From the NCBI RefSeq assembly GCF_008632075.1, contig NZ_VWVM01000002.1:62001-126000 (forward strand): a stretch of DNA of 64,000 bases, written 5' to 3'. This stretch comes from Candidatus Pantoea gossypiicola (GTDB taxonomy: Bacteria > Pseudomonadota > Gammaproteobacteria > Enterobacterales > Enterobacteriaceae). Shown piece after piece: positions 54,091 to 62,624 of this stretch. The translations under genes and the position numbers were made by a program. The notes beneath the pieces are model-generated. The model was not told the DNA's origin, did not search any database, and worked only from the letters and a program-made list of their open reading frames with translations. The number at the start of each line of letters is the position of its first letter. Position 1 is the first letter of the stretch.

Positions 54091-54119
54091 TTGACTTCAA
54101 TTTAATTTGACTCAATACT
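54091..54119 (+). promoter_or_regulatory. Promoter with palindromic operator before the OhrR-like gene
   Basis: TTGACT (54091-54096), a 17-base spacer and AATACT (54114-54119) form a plausible sigma-70 promoter. The palindrome TCAATTTAATTTGA (54097-54110) fills the spacer, a placement suited to repression. OhrR sites are AT-rich palindromes of similar look. Autorepression is inference. The leader to the ATG at 54304 would be long, about 180 bases. Confidence 0.5.
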
Positions 54120-54303
54120 GAGCCACCTTTTAACCGGAGGCGCAGCCAACGGCTTTTCCTCTCGCCGCGAAAGCGATTGAAAGTAGGGTTTCTGACACCC
54201 GAATAGAGATGCTGCTGCAGTCTGCATCTCCCCGATATGCACTTAGCAAGACTTCAGGGCTGACAAGCCGCCGGTGGTCTGGCTCTCCTGCCCCGGACTC
54301 AGA

Positions 54304-54798
54304 ATGAGTAAAAATATGAATGATGAAACCGCGGGGATCGCTGATACGTCTCCCGCCAGTGCAGCGCCAGAAACCATTGACCAGTTTCTCTGCTTTGCGC
54401 TTTATTCCGCATCGCTCGCCATGACAAAGCTTTATCAGTCGCGGCTGAAACCGCTTGGGCTGACCTATCCGCAGTATCTGGTACTGCTGGTGCTGTGGGA
54501 AAAAGATCGCCTGACCGTTTCTGATATTGGCGCGCGCGTCCGGCTGGATTCCGGCACGCTCAGTCAACTTCTGAAGCGGCTGGAGAGCGCTGGCATTATC
54601 TGTCGGCAGCGTGACACCGGGAAGGATGAGCGTCGGGTCGTGGTCTCACTGACGGAACAGGGCCACCAGCTTAAAGTCGCGGCGGCGGGTGTCCCGGCAG
54701 ATATGATCTCAGTAATGGATACCGCCTGCAGTGAGCTTGGTGAACTGACGACCCAGGTTGCCACGCTGCGGGAAAAACTGCTTAAGGCCCTGCCATAA
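54304..54798 (+). CDS. MarR-family regulator of OhrR type
   Basis: A 164-residue MarR-fold repressor. The region LCFALYSASLAMTKLYQSRLKPLGLTYPQYLVLLVLWEKD is close to OhrR, and Cys30 in QFLCFALYS corresponds to its peroxide-sensing cysteine. The winged helix LTVSDIGARVRLDSGTLSQLLKRLESAG and wing RDTGKDERRVVVSLTEQG follow. OhrR normally represses ohr, an organic hydroperoxide reductase, but no ohr gene is adjacent. The start may be ATG 54304 or the in-frame ATG 54316; neither has a strong ribosome site. Confidence 0.82.
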   Translation: MSKNMNDETAGIADTSPASAAPETIDQFLCFALYSASLAMTKLYQSRLKPLGLTYPQYLVLLVLWEKDRLTVSDIGARVRLDSGTLSQLLKRLESAGIICRQRDTGKDERRVVVSLTEQGHQLKVAAAGVPADMISVMDTACSELGELTTQVATLREKLLKALP

Positions 54799-54891
54799 TG
54801 CGCGCGTTCGATAAACAGACGGGCAGGCTGATTCGCCGAAGCGTTGACCGTTCGGATGCTTTTAATCAGAATTATTCCACTGGAGTTTCAT

Positions 54892-55092
54892 TTGGGTACC
54901 GATAAACCGGCAGATATGGATGATGTTCATGCCGTGGTAGGACAGGCTGTTTCGAGCCTGCTGAAGTCGGGCAAGACGGCAGGCATACAGGAAATCATCG
55001 CTTACCTGAAACAACAGGAAGCGCGGTCCGTCAACGGTCAGAGAGAAGTCTATGCCAGAGCCGTTCGTGTCGTGACGAAACTGGTTAACTAA
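54892..55092 (+). CDS. YmgB/AriR-like small biofilm regulator
   Basis: A 66-residue protein with a TTG start at 54892, preceded by GGAG at 6 bases; upstream in-frame codons give no better start. VHAVVGQAVSSLLKSGKTAGIQEIIAYLKQQ and a C-terminal helix resemble the YmgB/AriR family core (VLGQAVTNLMLSGDNV...IILSLI). In E. coli these small proteins are connected with biofilm, acid resistance and the Rcs pathway. The family call is by eye. Confidence 0.62.
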   Translation: MGTDKPADMDDVHAVVGQAVSSLLKSGKTAGIQEIIAYLKQQEARSVNGQREVYARAVRVVTKLVN

Positions 55093-55245
55093 CCCTGCCA
55101 GGCTGAGCGGCACTGATCAGATTATCCTGACAGCCGCCGTTCCTTATTCTCCTGTTGAGACAACTGCCGGACCTGACCCAATGAATCCCTGTTCTTCAGG
55201 GCCACGCATTGACCGGCCCTGTTTATCCGACCGGTCCAGGCGTGG

Positions 55246-56568
55246 TTATTCGCTATGTGCCGCCCGGGCAACGTCTCTGACAGCGCTTTCTACCCGCTCT
55301 GAATCCTTCTGAATGCTGGCAATCACGTCTCCCGCTTCACGCATCAGCAGTACCCCCTGACCGGTGTTCGCCAGCGAGGTTTCAATTCCCCGCAGCACCT
55401 CTCTGGCCAGTTGATTGTTGCCCGCCACCACCCGCTCAATCTCCTCGGTCGCACTGCTGACGCTGGCCGCCAGGCTGCGGACCTCTGCCGCCACGACGGC
55501 AAAGCTCCGCCCGGACGCGCCTGCACGTGCCGCTTCAATGGCGGCATTCAGTGCAATAAGTCGGGTCTGCATGGCAAAGCGCCGGATGGTTTCAACCATG
55601 CCATCAATGCTGTCAGACTGGCTGTTCAGGCGCGTGACATCTGCCGACACGACGCTCATCTCTTCAGCAATCCGGCTGATCATCTGAATGCTGTTGTCGA
55701 TAACATCCGCGCCCGCCTGTGCACTTCCCCGCGTCTGGACAGCCATGTTCCAGGCATTTAACGCCGCCTCATATTCCTGCTGATTACGCAGCACCTGCTC
55801 AGTCACGTCAGTGGCGAATTTAACAATTTTAGTGAGCTGTCCATCACTGTTGAATACCGGATTGTAAGTTGCCCTGAGCCAGAGCGGTTCGCCACGCCGG
55901 TTAAGACGGGGAAACTGGCCCGAAAAGAACTCGCCCTGATTCAGTCTCAACCAGAACTGCCGGTACTCCTCACTCTGAGAAAGGGTATCTGAACAGAAAA
56001 GCCGGTGATGCTTTCCTATTACCTCAGCAGCCTGATAACCGGTAGCCTTAAGGAAGTTATCATTTGCCTCAAGAACGTGTCCGTCAGGACTAAAGGCGAT
56101 CACGGCCATGGAGCGGCTGATCGCATTGATAATCGACTCCTGCTCCAGTGATGACTGCATTCTCTCTGAAATATCCGCGGCTATTTTCACGATTTTGAAT
56201 ACCCGTCCGCGACGGTCAGTCACCGGAATATAACTCGCCTCCAGCCAGACTGGCCGCATACCGTTAGCCAGCCGCAGATATTTATCACTGAAGCTTTCGC
56301 CGGCCGCCAGACGCTGCCAGAAACGTCGGTATTCTGGCGAGTTCACCAGCGCGGGCGGGCAGAACATACTGTGATGCTGACCGACAATTTCATCCTGCCG
56401 GTATCCCATGGCCGCCACAAATAGCGGGCTGGCTTTCTGAATGATGCCCTCAGGCGTGAACTCAATCACGGGCATAGCGCGCCCCAGCGATCGGAAAGAC
56501 GCGGAGGCGTGCAGGCCACGCTGACGGAGAAAAGTAGGGACAAGATATTTCAGTAAACTCAGGCGCAT
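55246..56568 (-). CDS. BdlA-like PAS-PAS-MCP protein
   Basis: A 440-residue soluble chemoreceptor-like protein. It has two consecutive PAS/PAC domains (about residues 27-130 and 143-255), each with a heme- or flavin-type pattern such as VIGKHHRLFCS, then a short MCP signalling domain with TRLIALNAAIEAARAGASGRSFAVVAAEVRSLA. No transmembrane segment, HAMP or pentapeptide tail is seen. The layout matches Pseudomonas BdlA, which senses conditions for biofilm dispersal and alters c-di-GMP. I chose ATG 56568 over TTG 56574. The start lacks a strong ribosome site. Confidence 0.82.
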   Translation of the reverse strand: MRLSLLKYLVPTFLRQRGLHASASFRSLGRAMPVIEFTPEGIIQKASPLFVAAMGYRQDEIVGQHHSMFCPPALVNSPEYRRFWQRLAAGESFSDKYLRLANGMRPVWLEASYIPVTDRRGRVFKIVKIAADISERMQSSLEQESIINAISRSMAVIAFSPDGHVLEANDNFLKATGYQAAEVIGKHHRLFCSDTLSQSEEYRQFWLRLNQGEFFSGQFPRLNRRGEPLWLRATYNPVFNSDGQLTKIVKFATDVTEQVLRNQQEYEAALNAWNMAVQTRGSAQAGADVIDNSIQMISRIAEEMSVVSADVTRLNSQSDSIDGMVETIRRFAMQTRLIALNAAIEAARAGASGRSFAVVAAEVRSLAASVSSATEEIERVVAGNNQLAREVLRGIETSLANTGQGVLLMREAGDVIASIQKDSERVESAVRDVARAAHSE

Positions 56569-56601
56569 AAGCAAGACCAGTAAACGGTGGAATTGCTCTT
56601 G

Positions 56602-56628
56602 TTATCGGCATTTTGCCAGCGTCCCTTA
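56602..56628 (-). promoter_or_regulatory. FliA (sigma-28) promoter for the BdlA-like gene
   Basis: On the minus strand TAAGGGAC, 11 bases and GCCGATAA match the FliA consensus, with a perfect -10 and one change in the TAAAG core. It lies about 34 bases upstream of the ATG at 56568. Confidence 0.78.
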
Positions 56629-56794
56629 CGCATCGCTGCGATAGTTGCGACTGATGATTGCAACGTGATGTTACTACTGACACATAAGCCTGACGGCCGC
56701 ACATCAGTACGCTTCTGTGATGAAGTCGGGCGGACATGTCATGTCGCGCTCTGGCCGGATTTTCCCGCCAGCGCGCCGTGCCGACAGGTGCCCG

Positions 56795-58228
56795 CTAGAG
56801 GGCCGTGCCGGTGGGAGCCATTAAATCGTAAGGATCGTTTTGCGGGGGCGCATCCATAGCCATAGGCGGCTCAATTTTCAGGGTGATCCAGTTAGAGGTC
56901 ACACGCTGCTGCTTGCTGTCCTCCAGTGTCACCGACAGCCGGTATTCGTTGCTGGCGTCTGGCGACGGATCCCACTGCGGTAAAATCACACTCCAGCCCT
57001 GCGGATCCGCGTTATTAGCCGGTGGCGTCAGGCTCAGCGCCTGTGTGTCACCCTGCCAGCTCACTGCCTTGATCGCATTGCTGGCCCGCACCTGTAGCTT
57101 CAGTGGCAGACTCTCGCCACTGCTTAACTGCCAGGGTGGCGTCGCCAGAAATACCGACAGCGTTTTGCGCTGACGGAATGAGAGCACCGGCGTATCACTG
57201 CGGGTCACGGTATCGTAACGGCTGCCGCGCAGGGAGCGTGCTTCCGCGACGTTTCCGGCATCAAGCTGACGGCTCAGCGCCACGCCGAAGCGATAGTTCA
57301 GTTTCAGCCCCAGCTGATCCTGGCTTTCACCGGCACTGCTGGTTTTGTGGGTAGCAGACAGCGTGACCAGCGGCACCGGCGTGTAAGAGAGGCCAAACGA
57401 CATGGCGGAAGGATTGTGGTAGCGGTTGCCGCTGTTAAACAGATCGACATTTTCACCCAGATATTGCTGATAGCTCACCGAGACGCCCAGCTGACGATAA
57501 AAGGGCAGATAGCTCTGGCTGGTGATGTCATAGCCGCGCGCCATACGCTGCTGCTGCGAACTGCCAAGATTTTTCCAGCCGGAAAGCGGCAGATAGTAGT
57601 TTGCAGAAAAACGCATCGAATCACTCCAGGCTTCAGTCCCCACCGAAGCACGCTGCAGGCCGCTGCTGAAGACGTGATCGACAAAGCCGTTGTAGCCCAG
57701 CAACCAGTTACCGGCGTCCCAGCGTTGTCCCAGTCCCGCATTGCCGACCAGACCGTCGCCGGTATCATGCAGACCAAGCTGGCTGAAGGTAAGCAGACTC
57801 TTCTCGTCGGCCAGTGCGCTGAAAAGATCGCCGCCCGTGCCGGCAAAGTTGCCGTTCATGTCGACTTTCAGATCGAGCTGCGCAGTGCCGTAGGGCGAAA
57901 GCAGTGACTGCCCTTCGCTCTCGACCCGATTAGCGACTTCATCGCGCAGATGATTGAACGCCCAGACGCCCGCCTGCTGGCCAAACGTTACATTGCTGTC
58001 GCTGTTGTTACTCGCTTCACCGATACTTTTCGCCACGGCCGCCAGCTTTTTGCTCCACTCTTCATCCTCGTCGCTGGCACTGCCAAGCGTCGGCAGTGAC
58101 TCACTGTAGCGCGCAGGATTGTCGAACGGCGTTTCTGACACTGTCGTTTCAGTCTGGAACGCGCGGGCGCTCTGCAAGACAGAGAGCGACAGCGCAAGCA
58201 AAGAGAGAACCCCTGTTTTCCGTATCAT
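56795..58228 (-). CDS. Inverse autotransporter beta-barrel protein (YchO/invasin-like)
   Basis: A 477-residue outer-membrane protein. After the signal peptide (residues 1-24, SARA-FQ) there is an intimin/invasin-type beta-barrel (about residues 65-330: VANRVESEGQSLLSPYGTAQLDLKVD, GLGQRWDAGNWLLGYNGFVDHVFS, SANYYLPLSGWK, RARGYD-like MARGYDITSQSYLPFYRQLG). One Ig-like domain follows (about residues 345-450), with no long passenger. E. coli YchO has a similar layout. It may tether to surfaces or have lost a longer adhesin passenger. I chose ATG 58228 over GTG 58240. Confidence 0.85.
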   Translation of the reverse strand: MIRKTGVLSLLALSLSVLQSARAFQTETTVSETPFDNPARYSESLPTLGSASDEDEEWSKKLAAVAKSIGEASNNSDSNVTFGQQAGVWAFNHLRDEVANRVESEGQSLLSPYGTAQLDLKVDMNGNFAGTGGDLFSALADEKSLLTFSQLGLHDTGDGLVGNAGLGQRWDAGNWLLGYNGFVDHVFSSGLQRASVGTEAWSDSMRFSANYYLPLSGWKNLGSSQQQRMARGYDITSQSYLPFYRQLGVSVSYQQYLGENVDLFNSGNRYHNPSAMSFGLSYTPVPLVTLSATHKTSSAGESQDQLGLKLNYRFGVALSRQLDAGNVAEARSLRGSRYDTVTRSDTPVLSFRQRKTLSVFLATPPWQLSSGESLPLKLQVRASNAIKAVSWQGDTQALSLTPPANNADPQGWSVILPQWDPSPDASNEYRLSVTLEDSKQQRVTSNWITLKIEPPMAMDAPPQNDPYDLMAPTGTAL

Positions 58229-58355
58229 GTCACCCGGCACATTGATTAATTTGTTGCTGCGATAAAGTCAAATTCATTGACAGTTACCTTAACATATTGT
58301 GACGGCGATGCAGGACAGCAGAGGCAAATTGTGCATATACCAGAAAAGTCTGGCA

Positions 58356-58383
58356 CAAAAAAAGGCCTGCTGTGAAGCAGGCC
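58356..58383 (-). terminator. Terminator of the ABC-SDR operon
   Basis: GGCCTGCT-GTG-AAGCAGGCC with a T-run on the minus strand, 20 bases after the SDR stop. It ends the uptake operon before the inverse autotransporter gene. Confidence 0.92.
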
Positions 58384-58403
58384 CGGGGTTATCTCTGGCG
58401 TCT

Positions 58404-59201
58404 TCAGGAGAAGATTAAGCCACCATCCACGTTAATAGTCTGTCCGGTGATATAGCGCGCATCGTCTGAAGCCAGAAACGCCACCAGTCCGGCCACATCC
58501 TCCGGCTGACCGGCACGCTTCAGCGGAATGTTTTTCACCCACTCCGCCATCAGCTCACCTTTGCCGTAGGTTTTCTCCTCGCTGCTGAGGATCTCGCCCC
58601 AGACGCGATCGTTGTAATCCCACATCTCACTATCAATGATGCCGGGACAGAAGGCGTTGACCGTAATGTTCCACGGTGCCAGCTCCAGCGCCAGACTCTG
58701 GGTAATGCCTATCACACCCATTTTGCTGGCGGCATAGTGTGGCGTGTAGATAAAGCCCTGCCGTCCCTGCCCCGATGACGTGTTAATCAGACTGCCGCTG
58801 CCCTGCTTCACCATATATTTCGCCGCTTCACGACAGCAGAGCCAGACGGCTGTGGTGTTTACGGCCAGAATCCGCTCAAAGTCGCTTTTCGGCATGGTGT
58901 CGAAGCGGTCAATGGTGATCACGCCTGCATTCTGTATCGAGACGTCAATCTGACCAAAGCGTTCAAAGGCCTGCTGATAGAGCTGCTGAACCGCCACTTC
59001 ATCCGTAACGTCGACCTGCAGCGCCAGAATCTCACTGCCGTACTGCTGCGAAAGCTGGTCGGCCGTGGCAAAAACCCGATCGGCATTCGACACCATCACC
59101 AGCCTGGCCCCGTCGCGGGCGAAACGCGCCGCGATCCCGGTACCGATGCCGCGACAGGCACCGGTAATCACCACTGTTTTTCCACGTTGTTCGCGGCTCA
59201 T
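58404..59201 (-). CDS. Short-chain dehydrogenase, last gene of the ABC operon
   Basis: A 265-residue NAD(P)-dependent short-chain dehydrogenase. The cofactor motif TGACRGIGTGIA lies at residues about 13-24, NAG at about 92, and the catalytic Tyr and Lys are in PHYAASKMGV. The long WDYNDRVWGEILSSEEKTYGKGELMAEW insert is seen in polyol dehydrogenases of the sorbitol/D-arabinitol type. Its 11-base distance to the permease gene suggests it oxidises the transported sugar or polyol. The substrate is not known. Confidence 0.85.
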   Translation of the reverse strand: MSREQRGKTVVITGACRGIGTGIAARFARDGARLVMVSNADRVFATADQLSQQYGSEILALQVDVTDEVAVQQLYQQAFERFGQIDVSIQNAGVITIDRFDTMPKSDFERILAVNTTAVWLCCREAAKYMVKQGSGSLINTSSGQGRQGFIYTPHYAASKMGVIGITQSLALELAPWNITVNAFCPGIIDSEMWDYNDRVWGEILSSEEKTYGKGELMAEWVKNIPLKRAGQPEDVAGLVAFLASDDARYITGQTINVDGGLIFS

Positions 59202-59212
59202 AATTGCTCCTG

Positions 59213-60280
59213 TTAACTGTGACGAACATCAGTGAGAGGTGCTGCCTGCTGCTTTTTTTCATGGCGACGCAGCAGCACCACTTTGCTTTGCAGACGTTGC
59301 TGGAACTGGTCGATCACAACGGCTGTGACAATCACCAGGCCTTTAATCACCATCTGCCAGAAATCGCTGACGCCCATCATCACCATGCCATCGGCCAGGA
59401 AAACGATAACGAACGCGCCAATAATCGAGCCGGACACCCGCCCACGTCCGCCCGCCAGCGCCGTGCCGCCCAGCACCGTGGCACCAATAGCGTCCATCTC
59501 AAACATGTTGCCGGTCATTGGATGCGCGGTCTGCAACTGAGACGCCACCACCAGCCCGACCAATCCGGCGCAGAGGCCCGAAAAGGCGTAGACAAAAATT
59601 TTCACTTTAATAATCGGCACGCCCGCCAGCCGCGCGGCGGACTCATTGCCGCCAATGGCGTAGATGTAACGGCCCAGCGGGGTTTTGCGCGTCAGGTAGA
59701 GGCCGAGCAGTAAGAAGCCGAGCATCAACCAGATCGGCAGATACACGCCCAGCACGGTGCCGGAACCCAGCAGGGCAAAGCCGGTGTTGCCCAGCGCGGG
59801 CATGCCCACCAGGTTGGCGTAGGTGCTGCCGTCGTTGAACAGCAGTGCCGCCCCGCGTGCCACATACATCATCCCCAGGGTGCAGATAAAGGGCGCCACG
59901 CCCAGTCGGGTGATCACCGTGCCGTTAATCAGGCCCACCAGCACGCCAAAGATCGCCACCACCAGAATCACCTCCGGCACGTTGAGAAACAGCGTATTGC
60001 CGCCCCATAACGGGATGCCATTGGTCAGCAGCGCGCCCGCCACCATGCCGCAGATTCCGGCGACCGCCCCCACCGAGAGATCGATACCGCCGGTGAGGAT
60101 CACCAGCGTCATCCCTATCGCCAGCAGCCCGGTTATGGCCACGTGCTGCGTCATGATCAACAGGTTAGAGGGAGTCAGAAAGTTCGGCACCATCACGCTG
60201 AAGAAGCCGACCACAATCAGCAGCGCAATAAAGGTGCGCGCCTTGAGGAGGTACATATAGAGCAGATACTTTTGGTTCAT
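59213..60280 (-). CDS. ABC sugar transporter permease, RbsC-like (CUT2)
   Basis: A 355-residue inner-membrane permease of the ribose/xylose/galactose type. It has about eight to ten hydrophobic segments and the family segments IGMTLVILTGGIDLSVGAVAG, YIYAIGGNESAARLAGVPI and ATVLGGTALAGGRGRVSGSIIGAF. I chose ATG 60280 with GGAGAA before it; extending upstream would read through the gap to the ATPase. It sits between the ATPase and the dehydrogenase gene. Confidence 0.9.
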   Translation of the reverse strand: MNQKYLLYMYLLKARTFIALLIVVGFFSVMVPNFLTPSNLLIMTQHVAITGLLAIGMTLVILTGGIDLSVGAVAGICGMVAGALLTNGIPLWGGNTLFLNVPEVILVVAIFGVLVGLINGTVITRLGVAPFICTLGMMYVARGAALLFNDGSTYANLVGMPALGNTGFALLGSGTVLGVYLPIWLMLGFLLLGLYLTRKTPLGRYIYAIGGNESAARLAGVPIIKVKIFVYAFSGLCAGLVGLVVASQLQTAHPMTGNMFEMDAIGATVLGGTALAGGRGRVSGSIIGAFVIVFLADGMVMMGVSDFWQMVIKGLVIVTAVVIDQFQQRLQSKVVLLRRHEKKQQAAPLTDVRHS

Positions 60281-60424
60281 GACATTCTCCGGCCAGCTTA
60301 GCGTCTGGCCCAGCAGGCGTAATGGTTGCAGGCAGTCTGAACACGGCGCGCGCGGAATAACCCGGTAAACACGACACTGCTCAGGTTCAGACTGACGAAT
60401 AAAATAGCCCAATGGGCCAGGCGC

Positions 60425-61957
60425 TTAATCCTGCGGGGTTGATGCCGCGATCAGATGTTCTCTCGTTGCCGCTGCACGAGGCAGATCGGCCGTTATCCGG
60501 CCATCGGCCATCACTAAAATGCGGTCCGCCAGCGCCATCACCTCATCCAGCTCGGACGATGAGAACATCACGGCCAGCCCCTGCTGAGCCAGATTGCCAA
60601 TCAGGTGATAGACGTCAGTTTTGGCACCCACATCGATGCCGCGCGTTGGCTCATCCAGCAACACAACCTGCGGCCCGGTCATCAGCGCTTTACCCAGCAC
60701 GACCTTCTGCTGATTACCCCCGCTCAGCGCGGTCACCGGCAGGTCGGGATCGCTGACTTTGATTGCCAGATGGCCGATCATCTCACTGACCCGCTGCTGC
60801 TCCCGGGCCGGATTTACCCGCCCCAGCGCCCGACGAAAACCGCGCAGGCTGAAATCAGAGAGTGTCATGTTGGCGGTGATCGACATCAGTTCAATCACTC
60901 CTTCGCCTTTGCGATCTTCGGGTACCAGGGCGATGCCGCTTTTCAGCCGCTGCTGAAAACTGCGTTTCGCCAGATCCTTACCGGACAGCCGGACCCGGCC
61001 CGACTGACAGGGCATCAGCCCAATCAGCCCCTTAAACAGCTCCGTGCGTCCCGCGCCCAGCAGTCCATAAATGCCGATCACCTCGCCTTTGCGCAGGCTG
61101 AAACTGACCTCATTAAGCCTGTAGCCGCCGTTCTGATGCAGCGCGGTCAGCCCCTCAACCTCCAGCACCGTTTCCCCCTGTGACGCAGGCTGATAGTCGA
61201 ACTGTTTTTTCTTATCGCCCACCATCTGGGCGATAATCCACGGCACGCTGGCATCGCGCACCTCGCGCTCACTGATAAAACGGCCATCGCGAAAAATGGT
61301 GATGTGATCGCCTATCTCCATCAGCTCTTCCAGCCGGTGAGAAATGTAGATAATGGTGACACCGCGTCGCTTCAGCTGATCGATGACATTGAACAGCACT
61401 TTCACTTCCGACTGGCTCAGGGCACTGGTGGGTTCATCCATGATCAGTACCCGGGTATCCTTCGACAGCGCTCTGGCAATCTCCACCAGTTGCTGATGCC
61501 CAATGCCCAGCTCGCCCAGCGGTGCATAGGGATCGACATCGAGCTGCAGCCGATCCAGTAGCGACTTCGCCAGCGCATACTGATACTTTTCATTGATGAC
61601 GCCGCGCTGGAAAAACTCGTTGGCGATAAAAATGTTGTCCATCACGTTCATGTTGGGAAACAGATTCAGCTCCTGAAAAATGATGCTGATCCCCTGCTTC
61701 TCCGCCTGATGGGTTGAGTTCAGCGACACCACCTTGCCATCCAGCAGGATCTCGCCCGACGACGGCGTTTCCACCCCCGCCAGCATCTTCATCATGGTGG
61801 ACTTACCGGCCCCGTTCTCCCCGATCAGGACATTTACTTTGTTGCGATAAACGCGATAGCTGACCTGATCGAGTGCGGTCACGCCGGGATAAAGACGCGA
61901 CACGTTGCGCGTTTCGATAATCACGTCGCCGGACGTTTGCGGTTGCGGATTTTGCAT
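60425..61957 (-). CDS. ABC sugar transporter ATPase, RbsA/XylG type
   Basis: A 510-residue fused double ATPase of the CUT2 family. The N-terminal half has Walker A GENGAGKST (residues about 43-51) and Walker B VLIMDEPTSALS. The C-terminal half has the degenerate GLLGAGRTE, signature LSGGNQQK and Walker B VVLLDEPTRGIDVGAK. The second site is typically catalytically impaired in this family. It lies 10 bases after the DUF2291 gene. The sugar is not determinable from sequence. Confidence 0.93.
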   Translation of the reverse strand: MQNPQPQTSGDVIIETRNVSRLYPGVTALDQVSYRVYRNKVNVLIGENGAGKSTMMKMLAGVETPSSGEILLDGKVVSLNSTHQAEKQGISIIFQELNLFPNMNVMDNIFIANEFFQRGVINEKYQYALAKSLLDRLQLDVDPYAPLGELGIGHQQLVEIARALSKDTRVLIMDEPTSALSQSEVKVLFNVIDQLKRRGVTIIYISHRLEELMEIGDHITIFRDGRFISEREVRDASVPWIIAQMVGDKKKQFDYQPASQGETVLEVEGLTALHQNGGYRLNEVSFSLRKGEVIGIYGLLGAGRTELFKGLIGLMPCQSGRVRLSGKDLAKRSFQQRLKSGIALVPEDRKGEGVIELMSITANMTLSDFSLRGFRRALGRVNPAREQQRVSEMIGHLAIKVSDPDLPVTALSGGNQQKVVLGKALMTGPQVVLLDEPTRGIDVGAKTDVYHLIGNLAQQGLAVMFSSSELDEVMALADRILVMADGRITADLPRAAATREHLIAASTPQD

Positions 61958-61967
61958 CTGCCGCTCC

Positions 61968-62579
61968 TTATTGCCGGGTGATGGCAGCCGGAGTGATATC
62001 CGGCAGCTGTTGCGGAATGTCCCAGCTGCTGAACACGCCGCTGACCCTCACTTTGTCGCCCACTTTAGGTGCGAACTGCTGCATCAGGGCTGAGGCGTGC
62101 TGATTAATCGCCTTACCGTAATCACCAAACAGCACCTGATCGTTGAAGTCCTGATAACTCGCGCCCTTATAGACATCGCGCAGCGCCGTGCCACGAATGA
62201 TTGGCCCGACCTGAATAGTGACACTGTCACCTGATTCATCCTTCACGGTCATCTTTCCGCTGCGGGAAGTGGTATTGACAGCCGTTACCTCGCCGCGAAC
62301 GGAAACGCTGAAGACACAGGGATTCTCAGCCTGACTGCGATAGCCGTAGGTCTGACAGGCGCTGTCAAAGTCTTTGGCAGATTGCAGCGACGACATCAGC
62401 GTCGCCAGCGGTTTCGCCTCCGCCTGGACCTGCGGCACCAGCTTCTGCTGCCAGAGCTGGTCGATGTTGGCCATCTTCGGATTGGGGGGATTTTTCAGGT
62501 CAGCCAGCTCCTGCTGCGACACAATTTTGCAGCCGCCTAACAGCATGACCATCAGCGTCAGCCAGACTCTTCGTGACAT
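61968..62579 (-). CDS. DUF2291 family lipoprotein of the ABC operon
   Basis: A 203-residue lipoprotein with lipobox LLGG-C (Cys17). DUF2291 proteins recur next to ribose-type ABC genes, here between binding protein and ATPase. It includes FDSACQTYGYRSQAENPCVFSV with two Cys, GKMTVKDESGD and IIRGTALRD segments of the family. Its function is unknown; it could help the binding protein dock or protect the transporter. Its ribosome site is GGGAGAAG. Confidence 0.82.
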   Translation of the reverse strand: MSRRVWLTLMVMLLGGCKIVSQQELADLKNPPNPKMANIDQLWQQKLVPQVQAEAKPLATLMSSLQSAKDFDSACQTYGYRSQAENPCVFSVSVRGEVTAVNTTSRSGKMTVKDESGDSVTIQVGPIIRGTALRDVYKGASYQDFNDQVLFGDYGKAINQHASALMQQFAPKVGDKVRVSGVFSSWDIPQQLPDITPAAITRQ

Positions 62580-62600
62580 CTTCTTCTCCCTGGCACCCGC

Positions 62601-62614
62601 TCGCGCAGGCGCGA
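62601..62614 (-). repeat. Hairpin between binding protein and DUF2291 genes
   Basis: TCGCG-CAGG-CGCGA lies 11 bases after the binding-protein stop. Such hairpins in ABC operons often protect the binding-protein mRNA end and raise its relative yield. There is no T-run, so readthrough is expected. Confidence 0.45.
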
Positions 62615-62624
62615 CAGCGGTTAA

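Noticed and set aside
54208..54306. 32-codon reading frame ending in the ATGA of the OhrR-like gene
   Set aside because: No ribosome site and a low-complexity sequence; the overlap with the ATG is probably chance.
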